Below, piece after piece: positions 42,004 through 51,117 of a DNA stretch of 64,000 nt. Each line of letters begins with the position of its first letter. The first letter of the stretch is position 1. The stretch covers positions 1 to 64,000 of the forward strand of contig JADJSY010000084.1 of NCBI GenBank assembly GCA_016711435.1, in the 5' to 3' direction. The notes under the pieces are model-generated. The model saw only the letters and a program-made list of their open reading frames with translations, did no database searches and was not told where the DNA came from. A program made the translations under genes and the position numbers. The DNA is from Lewinellaceae bacterium (GTDB lineage: Bacteria > Bacteroidota > Bacteroidia > Chitinophagales > Saprospiraceae).

Positions 42004-43557
42004 TCACCGCTTTATTTTTCTAAGTACCTTTTCCGCCGCTTTCCGGCCCGTTTCCGCTGCGCCGTTCATAAAACCCCAGAAATCGGTACTGCAATGTTCG
42101 CCTGCAAAATAAAGGCGGCGTACCGGCTCGAAGGCGACGCCTTCAAAAGCGGTGACCTGACCTGGCTTCGGGCAGGAATAACTGCCGCGAATGAATGGGT
42201 TGGCGGTCCAGTGCGCCAGTTCCATTTGTCCGGTCAGGTGGACGCGGGTGCCGGGGAAAGCAGCATCCAACGTTGGAATGATGTGGGCCATTTGTTCCTG
42301 TTCGGTGCCTTTGGCGGCATTTTTACCGCGTTCGCCGCCGAAGTAGCAGGTAAAAGTGCCCGTTCCTTCGTTGTTGTGCTGCATTTGAGCGCTGTCCCAG
42401 CCATTGTGGATGCGTTCATTGAAAAGAAAACCCCGGTAGCCCGCCTGTCGCCAGCTGCGGGTCTGCGTTTCGATGATAAACTTGGCATTGGTGCCATAAC
42501 CCAGTTCGCGGATGACCTGCCGTTTGGCTGCGGGCAACTCCATTTGAATGTCTATATCGCGGAGCACCGAGAAGGGCAGGGTCATGATGACGAGGTCGAA
42601 CGTTTCCTCGCGGGTAGTACCGTTTTCGGAAAAAACAAGCGTCAGGCTGCGGTTGCTGTTTTCCCGGATAGCGCGCAACTTGTGTTCGTAGCGGATCTGA
42701 TTGCCCAGTATCTGGGCCAGTCCCTGCGGCACCTGTTCATTGCCGCCGATGACCTTGAAACGTTCGTCGCTGTTGCCGAACGGATAAAAATTCTCGTTGC
42801 GTATTTCAAAGATGCTCAGCATATTAGCGGCGCTTTGTTCCGTCGTTTCGAGGCCGTTTTCGCCGATATATGCCGCATGCAACATCTTTTTCATCCAGGT
42901 ATTTACCGGCAATTTGTCGATATACTCCGCCATGGAAATCCGGTCGAGGGCGGCGGCATGCCGGCCTTCCAGTTTTTCCTGATCAGCCAGAATACGTGGA
43001 TAAACTTCTTTCAGTTCCAGGAGCACGTCGCGCAATTGATAGTGCTGATTGTCGATAAAAAAAGCGTCGCGTTGTCCGAAATGATCCGTTTCGACATCCA
43101 TCAGTTTGTCCTGCAAACCGACAGCCCGTACAAACCACAGCATATCCTGGTGGACGGTATCAATAAATTCGGCGCCGATTTCCGTATTAATCGTGCCTCC
43201 ACCGAAGATTCGTGCACTTTTGATGCGCCCGCCGGCGCGTTTGTCGCCCTCGAACAAGGTGGCTTCCACCCCTTTGCGCCGCAATACGTAGCCCGCGCTC
43301 AAACCGGACATACCGGCCCCGACAATGGCGATTTTGTATTTTCGGGAAAGCCCGGATAACAGCAGTTCGCCTGCTGCCGCGCTGCCGCCGAGACCGAGCA
43401 ACATGCCGGCCTGTGCGCCTGTTTTCAGGAATTTGCGGCGGGAAAGGGCTGCCTGTTCCTGTTTTTCAAGAATATCGTCAATGGATTGTTCCCGGTGGTG
43501 CGCGAAACCCGCTAATCGGAATGTGTTTCGCAGGGAAGAGAAAAGTGGTGTTTTCAT
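42004..43557 (-). CDS. Secreted flavin monoamine oxidase family protein
   Basis: This is a 517-residue FAD protein that should oxidise an amine or amino acid. The N-terminus carries a twin-arginine signal (SRRKFLKTG followed by LLGLGGSAAAG). The FAD Rossmann motif is IAIVGAGMSGLSAGYVLRRKG with the acidic FEGDKRAGGRI. Further hallmarks are IGAEFIDTVHQD, VIMTLPFSVLRDI, and near the end the amine-oxidase FAD motif RLYFAGEHCSTDFWGFMNGA. The substrate is unknown. Tat export implies a folded, cofactor-loaded enzyme in the periplasm. Confidence 0.92.
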   Translation of the reverse strand: MKTPLFSSLRNTFRLAGFAHHREQSIDDILEKQEQAALSRRKFLKTGAQAGMLLGLGGSAAAGELLLSGLSRKYKIAIVGAGMSGLSAGYVLRRKGVEATLFEGDKRAGGRIKSARIFGGGTINTEIGAEFIDTVHQDMLWFVRAVGLQDKLMDVETDHFGQRDAFFIDNQHYQLRDVLLELKEVYPRILADQEKLEGRHAAALDRISMAEYIDKLPVNTWMKKMLHAAYIGENGLETTEQSAANMLSIFEIRNENFYPFGNSDERFKVIGGNEQVPQGLAQILGNQIRYEHKLRAIRENSNRSLTLVFSENGTTREETFDLVIMTLPFSVLRDIDIQMELPAAKRQVIRELGYGTNAKFIIETQTRSWRQAGYRGFLFNERIHNGWDSAQMQHNNEGTGTFTCYFGGERGKNAAKGTEQEQMAHIIPTLDAAFPGTRVHLTGQMELAHWTANPFIRGSYSCPKPGQVTAFEGVAFEPVRRLYFAGEHCSTDFWGFMNGAAETGRKAAEKVLRKIKR

Positions 43558-43595
43558 ATTATATCGGTTTGATTTTTTTGGGAGTGTTCAGTAAA

Positions 43596-43633
43596 GTGTG
43601 GCACACCTCACGTAAGATGAAGGTGTGCCACAC
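43596..43633. repeat. GTGTGGCACACCT hairpin, copy 1
   Basis: A perfect 13-bp stem (43596-43608 with 43621-43633) has a 12-nt loop. The same stem occurs at 61934-61992 with a different loop. Confidence 0.8.
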
Positions 43634-43701
43634 ATTGCAATGGTGCGCACAAAAATCGAATTGTTTTTGGAAAAACCATCTCAAACCATCCAACCTTTTT
43701 C

Positions 43702-43785
43702 AGACTTCGCACTTCGCACTTCGCACTTCAGACTATCGACTTCGGACTATCGACTTCGCATTGATGACTTCGGACTATTCAAGCC
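43702..43785. repeat. W6 word array (GACTTCGCACTTCGG type)
   Basis: Repeated CTTCGCACTTCGCACTTC, ATCGACTTCGGACTATCGAC and TGATGACTTCGGACT words are all in one orientation, with no inverted partner in this gap. Together with the hairpin they fill the gap 43558-43827. Confidence 0.8.
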
Positions 43786-43827
43786 CAACTTGAAAAATAA
43801 ACAGAATAGATTTTTCAGAAACGCGTT

Positions 43828-43835
43828 TACTTTTG
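43828..43835 (+). promoter_or_regulatory. Putative -7 box (TACTTTTG) of the LysM glucosaminidase gene
   Basis: TACTTTTGCGC lies 50 nt before ATG 43885. A -33 element with good spacing is not clear. Confidence 0.45.
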
Positions 43836-43884
43836 CGCTATACCACCGAAACAATACCGTACACTCGAAAACTCGATCAACAGT

Positions 43885-45423
43885 ATGAGAAACCTATTCA
43901 CTTTGCTTTTTTTGGCTTCACTGGCCTCATCCGGCTGTAATATATTCAAATCCGCCTCCTCCACTTCCTCTAAAGATGTGGATAAAAATGCGGACTCGAG
44001 CCTTGCCCCGGCTCAATACAGCGCTACCGGCGACCGCAATATGGATTATGTGTCTCGCTTCAAAGATGCCGCTATCACTGAAATGGAACGCGGCGGAATA
44101 CCGGCAAGTATTATCCTGGCACAGGGAATCCTGGAAAGCGCTGCGGGTACCAGCGATCTGGCGCAAAATGCCAACAACCACTTCGGTATCAAATGCGCTG
44201 GTGGATGGATTGGAAAAACGTACTACAAAACGGACGATGACAAGGACAAAGACGGCAACTCCATCGAATCCTGTTTCCGAAAATACGGCGAAGTGGCGGA
44301 GAGTTTCCATGACCATGGCGAGTTTCTGCGCGACCCAAAAAAGTATAACCGCTACGGCTTTTTGTTCAACCTCGACCGCACCGACTACAAAAGTTGGGCG
44401 CGCGGACTACAATCTGCGGGTTATGCCACCAACCCGGCTTATTCCAGCCAACTCATCAACCTGATCGAGCGCTACCGGCTCTTTGAATACGACCGGCCGG
44501 GCAGCACCCCGACCTCCACACCCAACACACCCGGCGGCGTGCCGCAGCCCACCGGCCCGGGCGGCGGCCCCGTAGTCAATGCGCCGACCAACCGCATCGG
44601 CAGGGTCAACGACGTGAAAGTCGTCGTCACACGCGAATCTGAAACATTGGACGAAATAGCCCGGGCCTATCGCCTCAACACTACCAAAGTGGCGGACTAC
44701 AATGATCGGGGTTATTCGCCGGGCATTAAATTGAAACCCGGTACCCGCATTTATATCCAGCCCAAAAAAGATAAATGGCGGGGACGCGCCAATGAACATT
44801 TTGTCAATGAAGGACAGACGATGTTCGATATATCTCAACTGTATGGCGTGAAATTAGATAAACTACTGCTCCGCAATAACCTGCAACCAGGTCAGGAACC
44901 GGCTGTCAGTGAAAAAATATACCTGAAAACCAAACGCAAAGCCGGCGATGTTCCCCGTCTGCGCGATATTACCAACGATCCGCTACCGACTCAGCCCGGC
45001 GTGATACCCACGGCGCCCAATGCGCCCGCGCCAGGCACCATGACACCTGACGATGGTGAATTATTGCCCGAAATCGGTGGAAATGATCCCATCCCCGGCC
45101 AGCCGACCCCATCGGTTCCGCCGGTAACACCACCCGTAAAACCTTCGCCTCCACCGGCCACCAGCGGTACTACCTATCCGCCCGACCCGGTTCCGGGCGG
45201 CGTCTGGACACCCACAACCCCGCCGACAAGTCCTTCGACACCCAATTATCCGGATACAAACGTGCCTACCACGCCGGTGCCCGACGGATACCACCAGGTG
45301 GTGAAGGGCGATACGCTGTATAATATTTCCAAGCGCTACAACCTGACGGTTACGCGCCTCAAACAGATTAATAATATGACCGGCGACGCTATTCAAATCG
45401 GACAGCGACTGCGCATACGTTGA
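43885..45423 (+). CDS. Lipoprotein glucosaminidase with three LysM domains
   Basis: The protein is 512 residues. The signal ends at LASLASSGC, a lipobox with Cys19. Residues about 50-200 are an N-acetylglucosaminidase domain of the FlgJ/LytG type (AAITEMERGGIPASIILAQGILES with the likely catalytic Glu, NNHFGIKC, SFHDHGEFL, WARGLQSAGYAT). Three LysM modules follow: about 245-295, about 300-350 and 465-512 (HQVVKGDTLYNISKRYNLTV). The second and third are joined by a Pro/Thr-rich linker of about 110 residues. It should cut peptidoglycan glycan strands while held on the wall by LysM. It has a promoter-like box upstream and stands as a single gene. Confidence 0.93.
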   Translation: MRNLFTLLFLASLASSGCNIFKSASSTSSKDVDKNADSSLAPAQYSATGDRNMDYVSRFKDAAITEMERGGIPASIILAQGILESAAGTSDLAQNANNHFGIKCAGGWIGKTYYKTDDDKDKDGNSIESCFRKYGEVAESFHDHGEFLRDPKKYNRYGFLFNLDRTDYKSWARGLQSAGYATNPAYSSQLINLIERYRLFEYDRPGSTPTSTPNTPGGVPQPTGPGGGPVVNAPTNRIGRVNDVKVVVTRESETLDEIARAYRLNTTKVADYNDRGYSPGIKLKPGTRIYIQPKKDKWRGRANEHFVNEGQTMFDISQLYGVKLDKLLLRNNLQPGQEPAVSEKIYLKTKRKAGDVPRLRDITNDPLPTQPGVIPTAPNAPAPGTMTPDDGELLPEIGGNDPIPGQPTPSVPPVTPPVKPSPPPATSGTTYPPDPVPGGVWTPTTPPTSPSTPNYPDTNVPTTPVPDGYHQVVKGDTLYNISKRYNLTVTRLKQINNMTGDAIQIGQRLRIR

Positions 45424-45590
45424 CCGTGTTTAGTGTTTGGTATTTGGTGTTTGGTGTTTTGGGGTGTTTACTCTTGGTGTTTCGTGATCCACCCTCAAAC
45501 ACTCAAACAAACACCCCAAACACCCTCAAACCTAACACGGCCAAGGGCGAAGCACCCCCAAACACGAAACACCAAACACTAAACACGAAC
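45424..45590. repeat. W4 word inverted repeat (GTGTTTGGTGTTTTGG type)
   Basis: GTGTTTAGTGTTTGGTATTTGG words from 45426 pair with CGAAACACCAAACACTAAAC words to 45586. The array runs to 5 nt before the ATG of the DUF4112 gene. Confidence 0.85.
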
Positions 45591-46067
45591 ATGCCCGACC
45601 ATACCAACGATCCCGACATGGCCCGCTTAGAAGCGATGGCCAAACTGCTCGACAACCAATTTGTCATTCCCGGCACGAATATTCGATTCGGATTGGACGG
45701 ATTGGTCGGCCTGATACCCTATGTGGGCGACATGGCAGGTTTTGTGGTATCCGGCATTTTGTTCCGCACCATGATGAAACGCGGCGCAGGACCGTTGCTC
45801 ATGCTCCAGATGATGGGGAATATGGTGCTCGACGCCCTGGTAGGCATTATACCCATTATTGGCGACCTGTTTGATTTCGGCTTCAAGGCCAATCGCCGCA
45901 ATGTTAATCTGCTGCGGGAGTACTACGCATCCGGCGAGCAAAAGCCCAATGCCAAAGGATCGGTGTTATTCCTCGGCATTTTGTTTTTCATCCTGTTTAT
46001 CGGCCTGATCTGGGGAATCTGGAAAGTAGCGGCCATGTTGGTCGCCTGGGTTTGGGGCCTTTTTTAA
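45591..46067 (+). CDS. DUF4112 membrane protein
   Basis: This is a 158-residue protein. Residues about 10-115 are the DUF4112 domain: a short helical lead (MARLEAMAKLLDNQF), then IPGTNIRFGLDGLVGLIPYVGD, MVLDALVGIIPIIGDLFDFGFKAN and RRNVNLLREYY. A C-terminal membrane helix is at LGILFFILFIGLIWGIW. The two GLIPYVGD/GIIPIIGD loops are characteristic of the family; the function is unknown. The ATG 45591 was chosen over the upstream frame because the upstream part is word-array sequence. Confidence 0.87.
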   Translation: MPDHTNDPDMARLEAMAKLLDNQFVIPGTNIRFGLDGLVGLIPYVGDMAGFVVSGILFRTMMKRGAGPLLMLQMMGNMVLDALVGIIPIIGDLFDFGFKANRRNVNLLREYYASGEQKPNAKGSVLFLGILFFILFIGLIWGIWKVAAMLVAWVWGLF

Positions 46068-46262
46068 CAGGGTTGTCCGATGTTTGGTAGCCCGGTTTGC
46101 TGCACACTCATAAGAAGGTTTGTAGAGGCCATTGATTACATTGCCCTCGTTTTGCCGAATTTCATCCGCTGAATTCGGTCATTTATCCAACTATTTTCCC
46201 CCCCGCTGCTACCTGATTTAACCTTGTGGCTGTTATCAGTAAAAAAATACTTAAATCGAAAC

Positions 46263-47726
46263 ATGAAAAACGCAGCGCCAAAACGGAAAAGAACCCTCTT
46301 GTATGCTTTAATTGGAATATTTGTGTTGCTTGTGGTGGCTGCTGCCATCAAAGCCCGCCAGAAACCGAAAGGCGAAGAGGTAAACGCCGAAGCGGCACAA
46401 CGCCGTACCATTCGCGAGATGGTCAGCGCCAGTGGCAAAATATTCCCCGAAACGGAAGTAAAGATCAGTTCCGACGTATCGGGTGAAATTATCGAACTCT
46501 ACGTCAAAGAAGGCGACTCGGTCACCGTCGGTCAGATTTTAGCCAAAATCCGCCCCGACGAATACCAGAGCGCACTCGAACAGGGGCAGGCATCTGTAAG
46601 TACCGCCCGCTCCCAGCGTCAAATTTCCTCTTCCAATGTGCAGGGCAGTTCCGCGCAGATAGATCAGTTAAAGGCGGACCGGCAACGCTCGGTTTCCCAG
46701 CTGGAAGTGGCGCGCAATGCCCACCAGCGCAATGAAAAACTGTACAAGGAAGGTGTTATTTCCGCTTCCGAATTTGATACTTCGCTGGGCAACCTGCGCG
46801 CGGCAGAAAGTGCGCTGGCTGCTTCCGACGCCAGCCTCAAATCGGCAGAAAGTAACCTCAGCAGCGCCCGCGAAAATGTCCGGGTAGCCGATTATGGCAT
46901 TAACAGCGCCAATGCCCGCTTGAAAGAACTCCGCACCAGTTTGCAAAAAACTATTATCACAGCGCCGGTGAGCGGTATTATCAGCAAACTCAACGTCGAA
47001 AAAGGCGAACGTGTGGTAGGTACCCTGCAAATGGCCGGTACCGAAATGATGCGTATTGCCAACCTTCGCTCCATGGAAGTCCAGGTGGATGTGAGCGAAA
47101 ACGACATCCTGAAAGTCAGCGTCGGCGATGAAACAGATGTGGAAGTAGATGCCTATTTAGGCCGAAAATTTAAAGGTAAGGTGACCGAAATTGCCAACAG
47201 CGCCAGCAATGTGGGTACCACGGGCGCCAGCCTCAACTCCGACCAGGTGACCAATTTTGTTGTAAAAATTCGTGTTGACGCCAATTCCTACGTCGATATG
47301 ATCAAAGACGGGCGCCAATATCCTTTCCGCCCCGGTATGTCCGCGTCTGTGGACATTTATACCAATACGGCAGACAGCACCCTGAGTGTAGCCCTGATTG
47401 CCGTAACGGCCCGCGACGAAGACGCAGATAAAAAGAAGGTGAACAAAGAAGAGGGTGCTAACCCGCAAAAAGTAGAAAAGGAAAAAGACCTGGATAATAT
47501 CAAAGAAATTGTATTCGTCGTGACAGGCGATACGGTCGCTATGCGCGAGGTCAAAACCGGCATCCAGGACAACGACTATATCGAGATTCTCAGCGGTATC
47601 CAGGAAGGTGAAAAAGTAGTAACCGGCCCTTATGCGGCTATTGCCCGTAAACTGAAAGGCGGCTCCCGCGTGGTGGTGGTGGATAAAAAAGGTAAGACGA
47701 CGGAGGCAAAAACGGAGGAAGATTAG
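46263..47726 (+). CDS. HlyD-family periplasmic adaptor (efflux RND/MacA type)
   Basis: This is a 487-residue membrane-fusion protein with an N-terminal membrane anchor (LLYALIGIFVLLVVAAAIK). It has a first lipoyl half (GEIIELYVKEGDSVTVGQIL), a long coiled-coil hairpin (about residues 95-205, SVSQLEVARNAHQRNEKLYKE), a second lipoyl half (ITAPVSGIISKLNVEKGERV), beta-barrel and membrane-proximal domains. Such adaptors connect an ABC (MacB) or RND pump to an outer-membrane channel. Neither partner lies directly downstream, where a convergent gene follows, so it may pair with genes elsewhere. A Lys/Glu-rich insert (about 390-420) lies in the last domain. ATG 46263 was chosen over an upstream GTG. 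Confidence 0.9.
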   Translation: MKNAAPKRKRTLLYALIGIFVLLVVAAAIKARQKPKGEEVNAEAAQRRTIREMVSASGKIFPETEVKISSDVSGEIIELYVKEGDSVTVGQILAKIRPDEYQSALEQGQASVSTARSQRQISSSNVQGSSAQIDQLKADRQRSVSQLEVARNAHQRNEKLYKEGVISASEFDTSLGNLRAAESALAASDASLKSAESNLSSARENVRVADYGINSANARLKELRTSLQKTIITAPVSGIISKLNVEKGERVVGTLQMAGTEMMRIANLRSMEVQVDVSENDILKVSVGDETDVEVDAYLGRKFKGKVTEIANSASNVGTTGASLNSDQVTNFVVKIRVDANSYVDMIKDGRQYPFRPGMSASVDIYTNTADSTLSVALIAVTARDEDADKKKVNKEEGANPQKVEKEKDLDNIKEIVFVVTGDTVAMREVKTGIQDNDYIEILSGIQEGEKVVTGPYAAIARKLKGGSRVVVVDKKGKTTEAKTEED

Positions 47727-47756
47727 GGGTGCCTGGAACACGGATTGAAGATTAAA

Positions 47757-47862
47757 AGGGATGAGGAATGAGGGATGAGGAATGATAATGGCCGCTCGAA
47801 AAAGAGAAATCTGATTCATTATAGAGCGGCCATTATCATTCCTCATCCTCATTCTCATCCCT
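47757..47862. repeat. W2 word inverted repeat between convergent genes
   Basis: AGGGATGAGGAATGAGGGATG words face CATTCCTCATCCTCATTCTC words. The stem continues as AATGGCCGCTC and GAGCGGCCATT. Confidence 0.88.
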
Positions 47863-47895
47863 TTTAATCTTCAATCCGTGTTCCATTTGACCATC

Positions 47896-48528
47896 TTACC
47901 GCACCCCGATAATCTCCACCTTCGCGCCGGTCAGCACCGGGTTGTACCAGCACTCGATCCCTTGTGACATCAGCAGTTTCGCTTCCGCTTTGGCTTCTTC
48001 AGCCGTCGGCAGGCCTTTCACAATATAGGCGGCGCCCTGGGTGCCACCCGGGCAGGTGCTCTCGGCGTGCCAGACTAAGTACACGCCATCTACCGCCGGA
48101 GCGTGGGTCACCGGCGTATCATTGCAAAACACGCCGAACTGGATAAAATACAATTCATTTACCGGTGTAAATACTCCGAAATGAACCTGGCCCCTGCCTT
48201 TCCGGACGTCCCGGAGCTGTTCCTTTCCATTCACCGTTACCGTAGTCGCCGGATTCGGGGCGGCCTCGCTGACGGTGCTGTACGTCATCGGGCGGAGGTC
48301 GCCGTCTGTTGCTCCTGATTTAGCGGTACTCGTTGTGGTTCTTTGCACTTTGGATACGGCTGCGGCCCGGCGGGAATCGCCTCTGGCCGGGATTATGGTG
48401 CTGGGCGTCGAATAAGTCGCCGGCGTGGGCGCCGGTTCTGTGCCTTGTTTGGGCATCAGCAGGGTGGTTTTTTGAGCGCTTGCTGCAACAGCGAGGAGTG
48501 TTAGTAATAGCAAAAACAAGTTTCTCAT
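47896..48528 (-). CDS. Secreted SPOR-domain-like protein
   Basis: This is a 210-residue protein with a clean signal peptide (LFLLLLTLLAVAASAQ). A low-complexity Thr/Ala/Pro linker covers about residues 25-95. The C-terminal region about 115-210 looks like a divergent SPOR fold: FGVFTPVNELYFIQFGVFC, GVYLVWHAESTCPGG, GAAYIVKGLPTAEEAKAEAKLL and the last strand KVEIIGVR. SPOR domains bind denuded peptidoglycan at division sites. The match is by pattern only. ATG 48528 starts the signal peptide; the frame upstream is not protein-like. Confidence 0.65.
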   Translation of the reverse strand: MRNLFLLLLTLLAVAASAQKTTLLMPKQGTEPAPTPATYSTPSTIIPARGDSRRAAAVSKVQRTTTSTAKSGATDGDLRPMTYSTVSEAAPNPATTVTVNGKEQLRDVRKGRGQVHFGVFTPVNELYFIQFGVFCNDTPVTHAPAVDGVYLVWHAESTCPGGTQGAAYIVKGLPTAEEAKAEAKLLMSQGIECWYNPVLTGAKVEIIGVR

Positions 48529-48691
48529 AGTAATAAATCGCAAAGCGGGTTTGCATTTTTTTTTGGTAAAAATACCGGATTTTTTAAAAGTAAGGGCTAA
48601 ACGCGTAAATACCAACAGTTTGTATATCGTCGCGATTGAAAATTCCCGATGTTTGTTTTGCCAAGAACAGTGCCTAATTCATTCAAATGTC

Positions 48692-49225
48692 ATGCACCTG
48701 CCACCCTACGATGTTTTTCCAACGATTCTTGCAGACCGTATCATCCTGCGGGAAATCGTTCTTTCCGACCTGGATCATATCCTCGAAGTTTCGTTTTACG
48801 ACGGCAAACCGGCTGCCGATACCGCCGAAGCGCTGGTAATGCTGCAAAGAATCGAGCGGGATTACCACAACGGCGATACCATTCATTGGGGCATTGCCGA
48901 TAAAAACAGTAACATCATCATGGGTACCTGCGGTTATTACCGCGGATTGCGGGACGGTGCCGGCGAACTGGGTTGCGTGCTGCGCACCGCATTCCGGGGG
49001 CAGGGCATTATGAAGGAAGCGATTCAGGCCGCTATTGATTTCGGGCAGCAACAAATGGGACTTCAACACGTTTTTGCCATTACTACCCGGCAGAATTTAA
49101 AGGCGCTGGCGCTGGTGGAAAGGCTGGGATTTGTGCGGGTCAGAGATGAAAATGCGGGTTTTTTAATCAATCGGGCCAGCCTGTCCGATCTGGATAAAGA
49201 TGAATTATTATATATCTTAAAATAA
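48692..49225 (+). CDS. GNAT N-acetyltransferase (RimJ/RimL-like)
   Basis: This is a 177-residue acetyltransferase. It begins with the typical LADRIILREIVLSDLDHILE. The acetyl-CoA pyrophosphate loop reads CVLRTAFRGQGIMKEAI (R-x-x-G-x-G/A type), and the end has TTRQNLKALALVERLGFV. The closest general type is the ribosomal-protein/aminoglycoside acetyltransferase group, but the substrate is unknown. ATG 48692 was chosen because the family part begins there. Confidence 0.87.
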   Translation: MHLPPYDVFPTILADRIILREIVLSDLDHILEVSFYDGKPAADTAEALVMLQRIERDYHNGDTIHWGIADKNSNIIMGTCGYYRGLRDGAGELGCVLRTAFRGQGIMKEAIQAAIDFGQQQMGLQHVFAITTRQNLKALALVERLGFVRVRDENAGFLINRASLSDLDKDELLYILK

Positions 49226-49232
49226 AACTGTT

Positions 49233-50777
49233 ATGAAACATCTACTTCTCCTTTGTTTTTCATTTTTTACTTTTTCTCTGAAATCAGTTGCCCAACCAGG
49301 TTATCTTGATATAACCTTTGGATTAAATGGATCCACTATTACAACCGTGGGTGGGCAATGGGATGTAATCGATCGGATGGCAATTCTTCCCGATGGCAGT
49401 ATATTGGTGGCAGGAAGTAACCATTCGTCTTTTTTTGGCGATCAAGTAGGCGCCTCTTTTATGTATAAGTTATTGTCAGATGGGAAAGTAGACACCTCCT
49501 TTGGTATTCGTATTTACGAATTAATACCGGGCAAAGAATATGTAAGAACAATAGCGACGCTACCAGATGGCAAAATCATGATGCTTTCTGATGGATATAG
49601 TTTACCCAATACGCCTCATAGTATTTTACTTTCCCGGTTTTTACCAGATGGAAGCCAGGATATATCATTTGGACAAGGAGGCGTTATTTTTACGGACTTT
49701 GGTTTCAACAGGATGTATGCAGGGGAAATTTTGATAATGCCCGATAGTAAAATATTGCTCTGTGGAGTTGCCTATGCTACCCTGCAAAGTAATCCGAAAT
49801 ACGTACTGATAAAACTGAACAGCGATGGTTCGCCGGATGCTTCATTCGGAACAGGCGGTATTGTTTCTTCAGAGGAATTTTTAGTTTCTGATTTCCATAA
49901 AATGGCTGTTTTGCCAGACGGCAAAATTCTTTGCGCCGGACAAATGTTGTATAATGGTGGAGGCGGTTATTCGGTTTTATTAGCAAAATTTATGGCTGAT
50001 GGTACGCCAGATATTGATTTTGGGACTGCAGGCGTGGCAACACATCTTGTAGCTCCGGGATTCAATTACGTAAGAGATTTGTGGCTTACGGAAGAGGGGA
50101 AGTTTTATGCTCACGGCGGCAATAGCATTGGCTTGTTTACAGCAGACGGTTCACTTGATTTGTCCTTTGGTCAAAATGGTTTTGTTGCTGCCTATGGCAA
50201 TAATATGGTTTTAACATCCAACGGGAAACTGTTGGAATGGACCAATCTACCGAATCCATCTTTATTTGACACACTGATATGGATCCGCCAATTGTTGCCT
50301 GATGGCCAACCTGATTCGTCTTTTGGTGTAAATGGAGAGATTGTTACCGGCGCTGTCGGGGACGGCAGAGCCGGCTTACTCGATCAGCAGGGAAGGTTGG
50401 TGGTAGGTGGTTCGCATTTTGTTCGTGCAACCATAGACAGCCTTTTCACCGACGGTGTCGTATTCCGGTTTGCGACAGAACTTAGCCTGGGTATCTTTGA
50501 GGAATCAGGGCATACCGATAATACTGTTCTTGTCTATCCCAATCCAATTGGTACACAAGCACGTTTTTCTTTTGAAATAAAAAAAGCCACTGCACTTTCC
50601 TTGCACCTGATGGATATGAACGGTCGGTTGATACACGACTTTTTTACGTCCCGGAATTTTAATACAGGTGAACAAACGGAAGATTTGCTGTTTCCTCCCG
50701 GGTTGCCGCCAGGCGCCTATGTTTTGGTGCTAAAAGGACAGGAAAGGCGCATTGCTACTCAAATTATACTGCGTTAG
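49233..50777 (+). CDS. Delta-60 repeat propeller protein, T9SS cargo
   Basis: This is a 514-residue secreted protein. It has a signal peptide (LLLLCFSFFTFSLKSVAQ). About six delta-60 repeats follow, each with a PDGKIL/PDGSIL strand, an LLxxGxxD segment and a DxSFGxxG turn (VDTSFGI, PDASFGTGG, LDLSFGQNG, PDSSFGVNG). A C-terminal type IX sorting domain covers about 435-514 (VYPNPIGTQARFSFEIKKAT, LMDMNGRLI, GAYVLVLKG). The protein is thus exported and anchored or released by the T9SS. The ligand is unknown. It starts 7 nt after the GNAT gene and has noticeably more A/T than its neighbours. Confidence 0.92.
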   Translation: MKHLLLLCFSFFTFSLKSVAQPGYLDITFGLNGSTITTVGGQWDVIDRMAILPDGSILVAGSNHSSFFGDQVGASFMYKLLSDGKVDTSFGIRIYELIPGKEYVRTIATLPDGKIMMLSDGYSLPNTPHSILLSRFLPDGSQDISFGQGGVIFTDFGFNRMYAGEILIMPDSKILLCGVAYATLQSNPKYVLIKLNSDGSPDASFGTGGIVSSEEFLVSDFHKMAVLPDGKILCAGQMLYNGGGGYSVLLAKFMADGTPDIDFGTAGVATHLVAPGFNYVRDLWLTEEGKFYAHGGNSIGLFTADGSLDLSFGQNGFVAAYGNNMVLTSNGKLLEWTNLPNPSLFDTLIWIRQLLPDGQPDSSFGVNGEIVTGAVGDGRAGLLDQQGRLVVGGSHFVRATIDSLFTDGVVFRFATELSLGIFEESGHTDNTVLVYPNPIGTQARFSFEIKKATALSLHLMDMNGRLIHDFFTSRNFNTGEQTEDLLFPPGLPPGAYVLVLKGQERRIATQIILR

Positions 50778-50805
50778 AGATAAATTGTGCGCTAAAACAT
50801 GAGAC

Positions 50806-50846
50806 ATCCCGAATTTTTCACTGAAGAAAAGTTCGGGATTTTTTAT
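50806..50846 (+). terminator. Intrinsic terminator of the delta-60 gene
   Basis: ATCCCGAA (50806-50813) pairs with TTCGGGAT (50832-50839) and is followed by T6 and ATT. It is the only ordinary terminator of this type downstream of a plus-strand gene in the 43-56 kb part. Confidence 0.85.
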
Positions 50847-50886
50847 TGTAAAATAGACACTTAATGCGCTTGGAATAGCGGCGTTA

Positions 50887-51015
50887 GACATGTGCGGGGT
50901 CGTAAGACGCGCAGCAGTAACGCTTGGCTCAATAATGAGTGATAACCAATGGCTTTAGTTTGTTGATAAGCCAAGCGTTGCCGCCGTGCGTGGGTCTTAC
51001 GACCCCGCACATGTC
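50887..51015. repeat. 129-bp palindromic element
   Basis: Perfect 22-bp arms (50887-50908 with 50994-51015) contain GGGGTCGTAAGAC. Inner partial pairing is GTAACGCTTGGCT with AGCCAAGCGTTGC. Its right arm recurs at 33271-33303. It lies between the terminator and the tRNA gene. Confidence 0.88.
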
Positions 51016-51044
51016 CACTTCGATCCGGTTTGTAGAAAATGAGG

Positions 51045-51116
51045 AGCGGAAAACGAGATTCGAACTCGCGACCCTCGGCTTGGGAAGCCAATGCTCTACC
51101 ACTGAGCTACTTCCGC
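51045..51116 (-). tRNA. tRNA-Gly (anticodon CCC)
   Basis: All four arms are visible on the minus strand. The acceptor is GCGGAAG with TTTCCGC, the D-arm GCTC/GAGC, and the anticodon stem TTGGC/GCCGA with loop TTCCCAA. The T-arm is GCGAG-TTCGAAT-CTCGT. The loop gives anticodon CCC, reading GGG. The 3' CCA is not encoded. The gene is 72 nt including the discriminator base. Confidence 0.93.
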
Positions 51117-51117
51117 T

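Noticed and set aside
42094..43359. 421-codon plus-strand frame opposite the amine oxidase
   Set aside because: Antisense shadow; no motif or start context.
45420..45590. N-terminal extension of the DUF4112 protein
   Set aside because: The upstream codons are word-array sequence; the ATG at 45591 precedes the recognisable domain.
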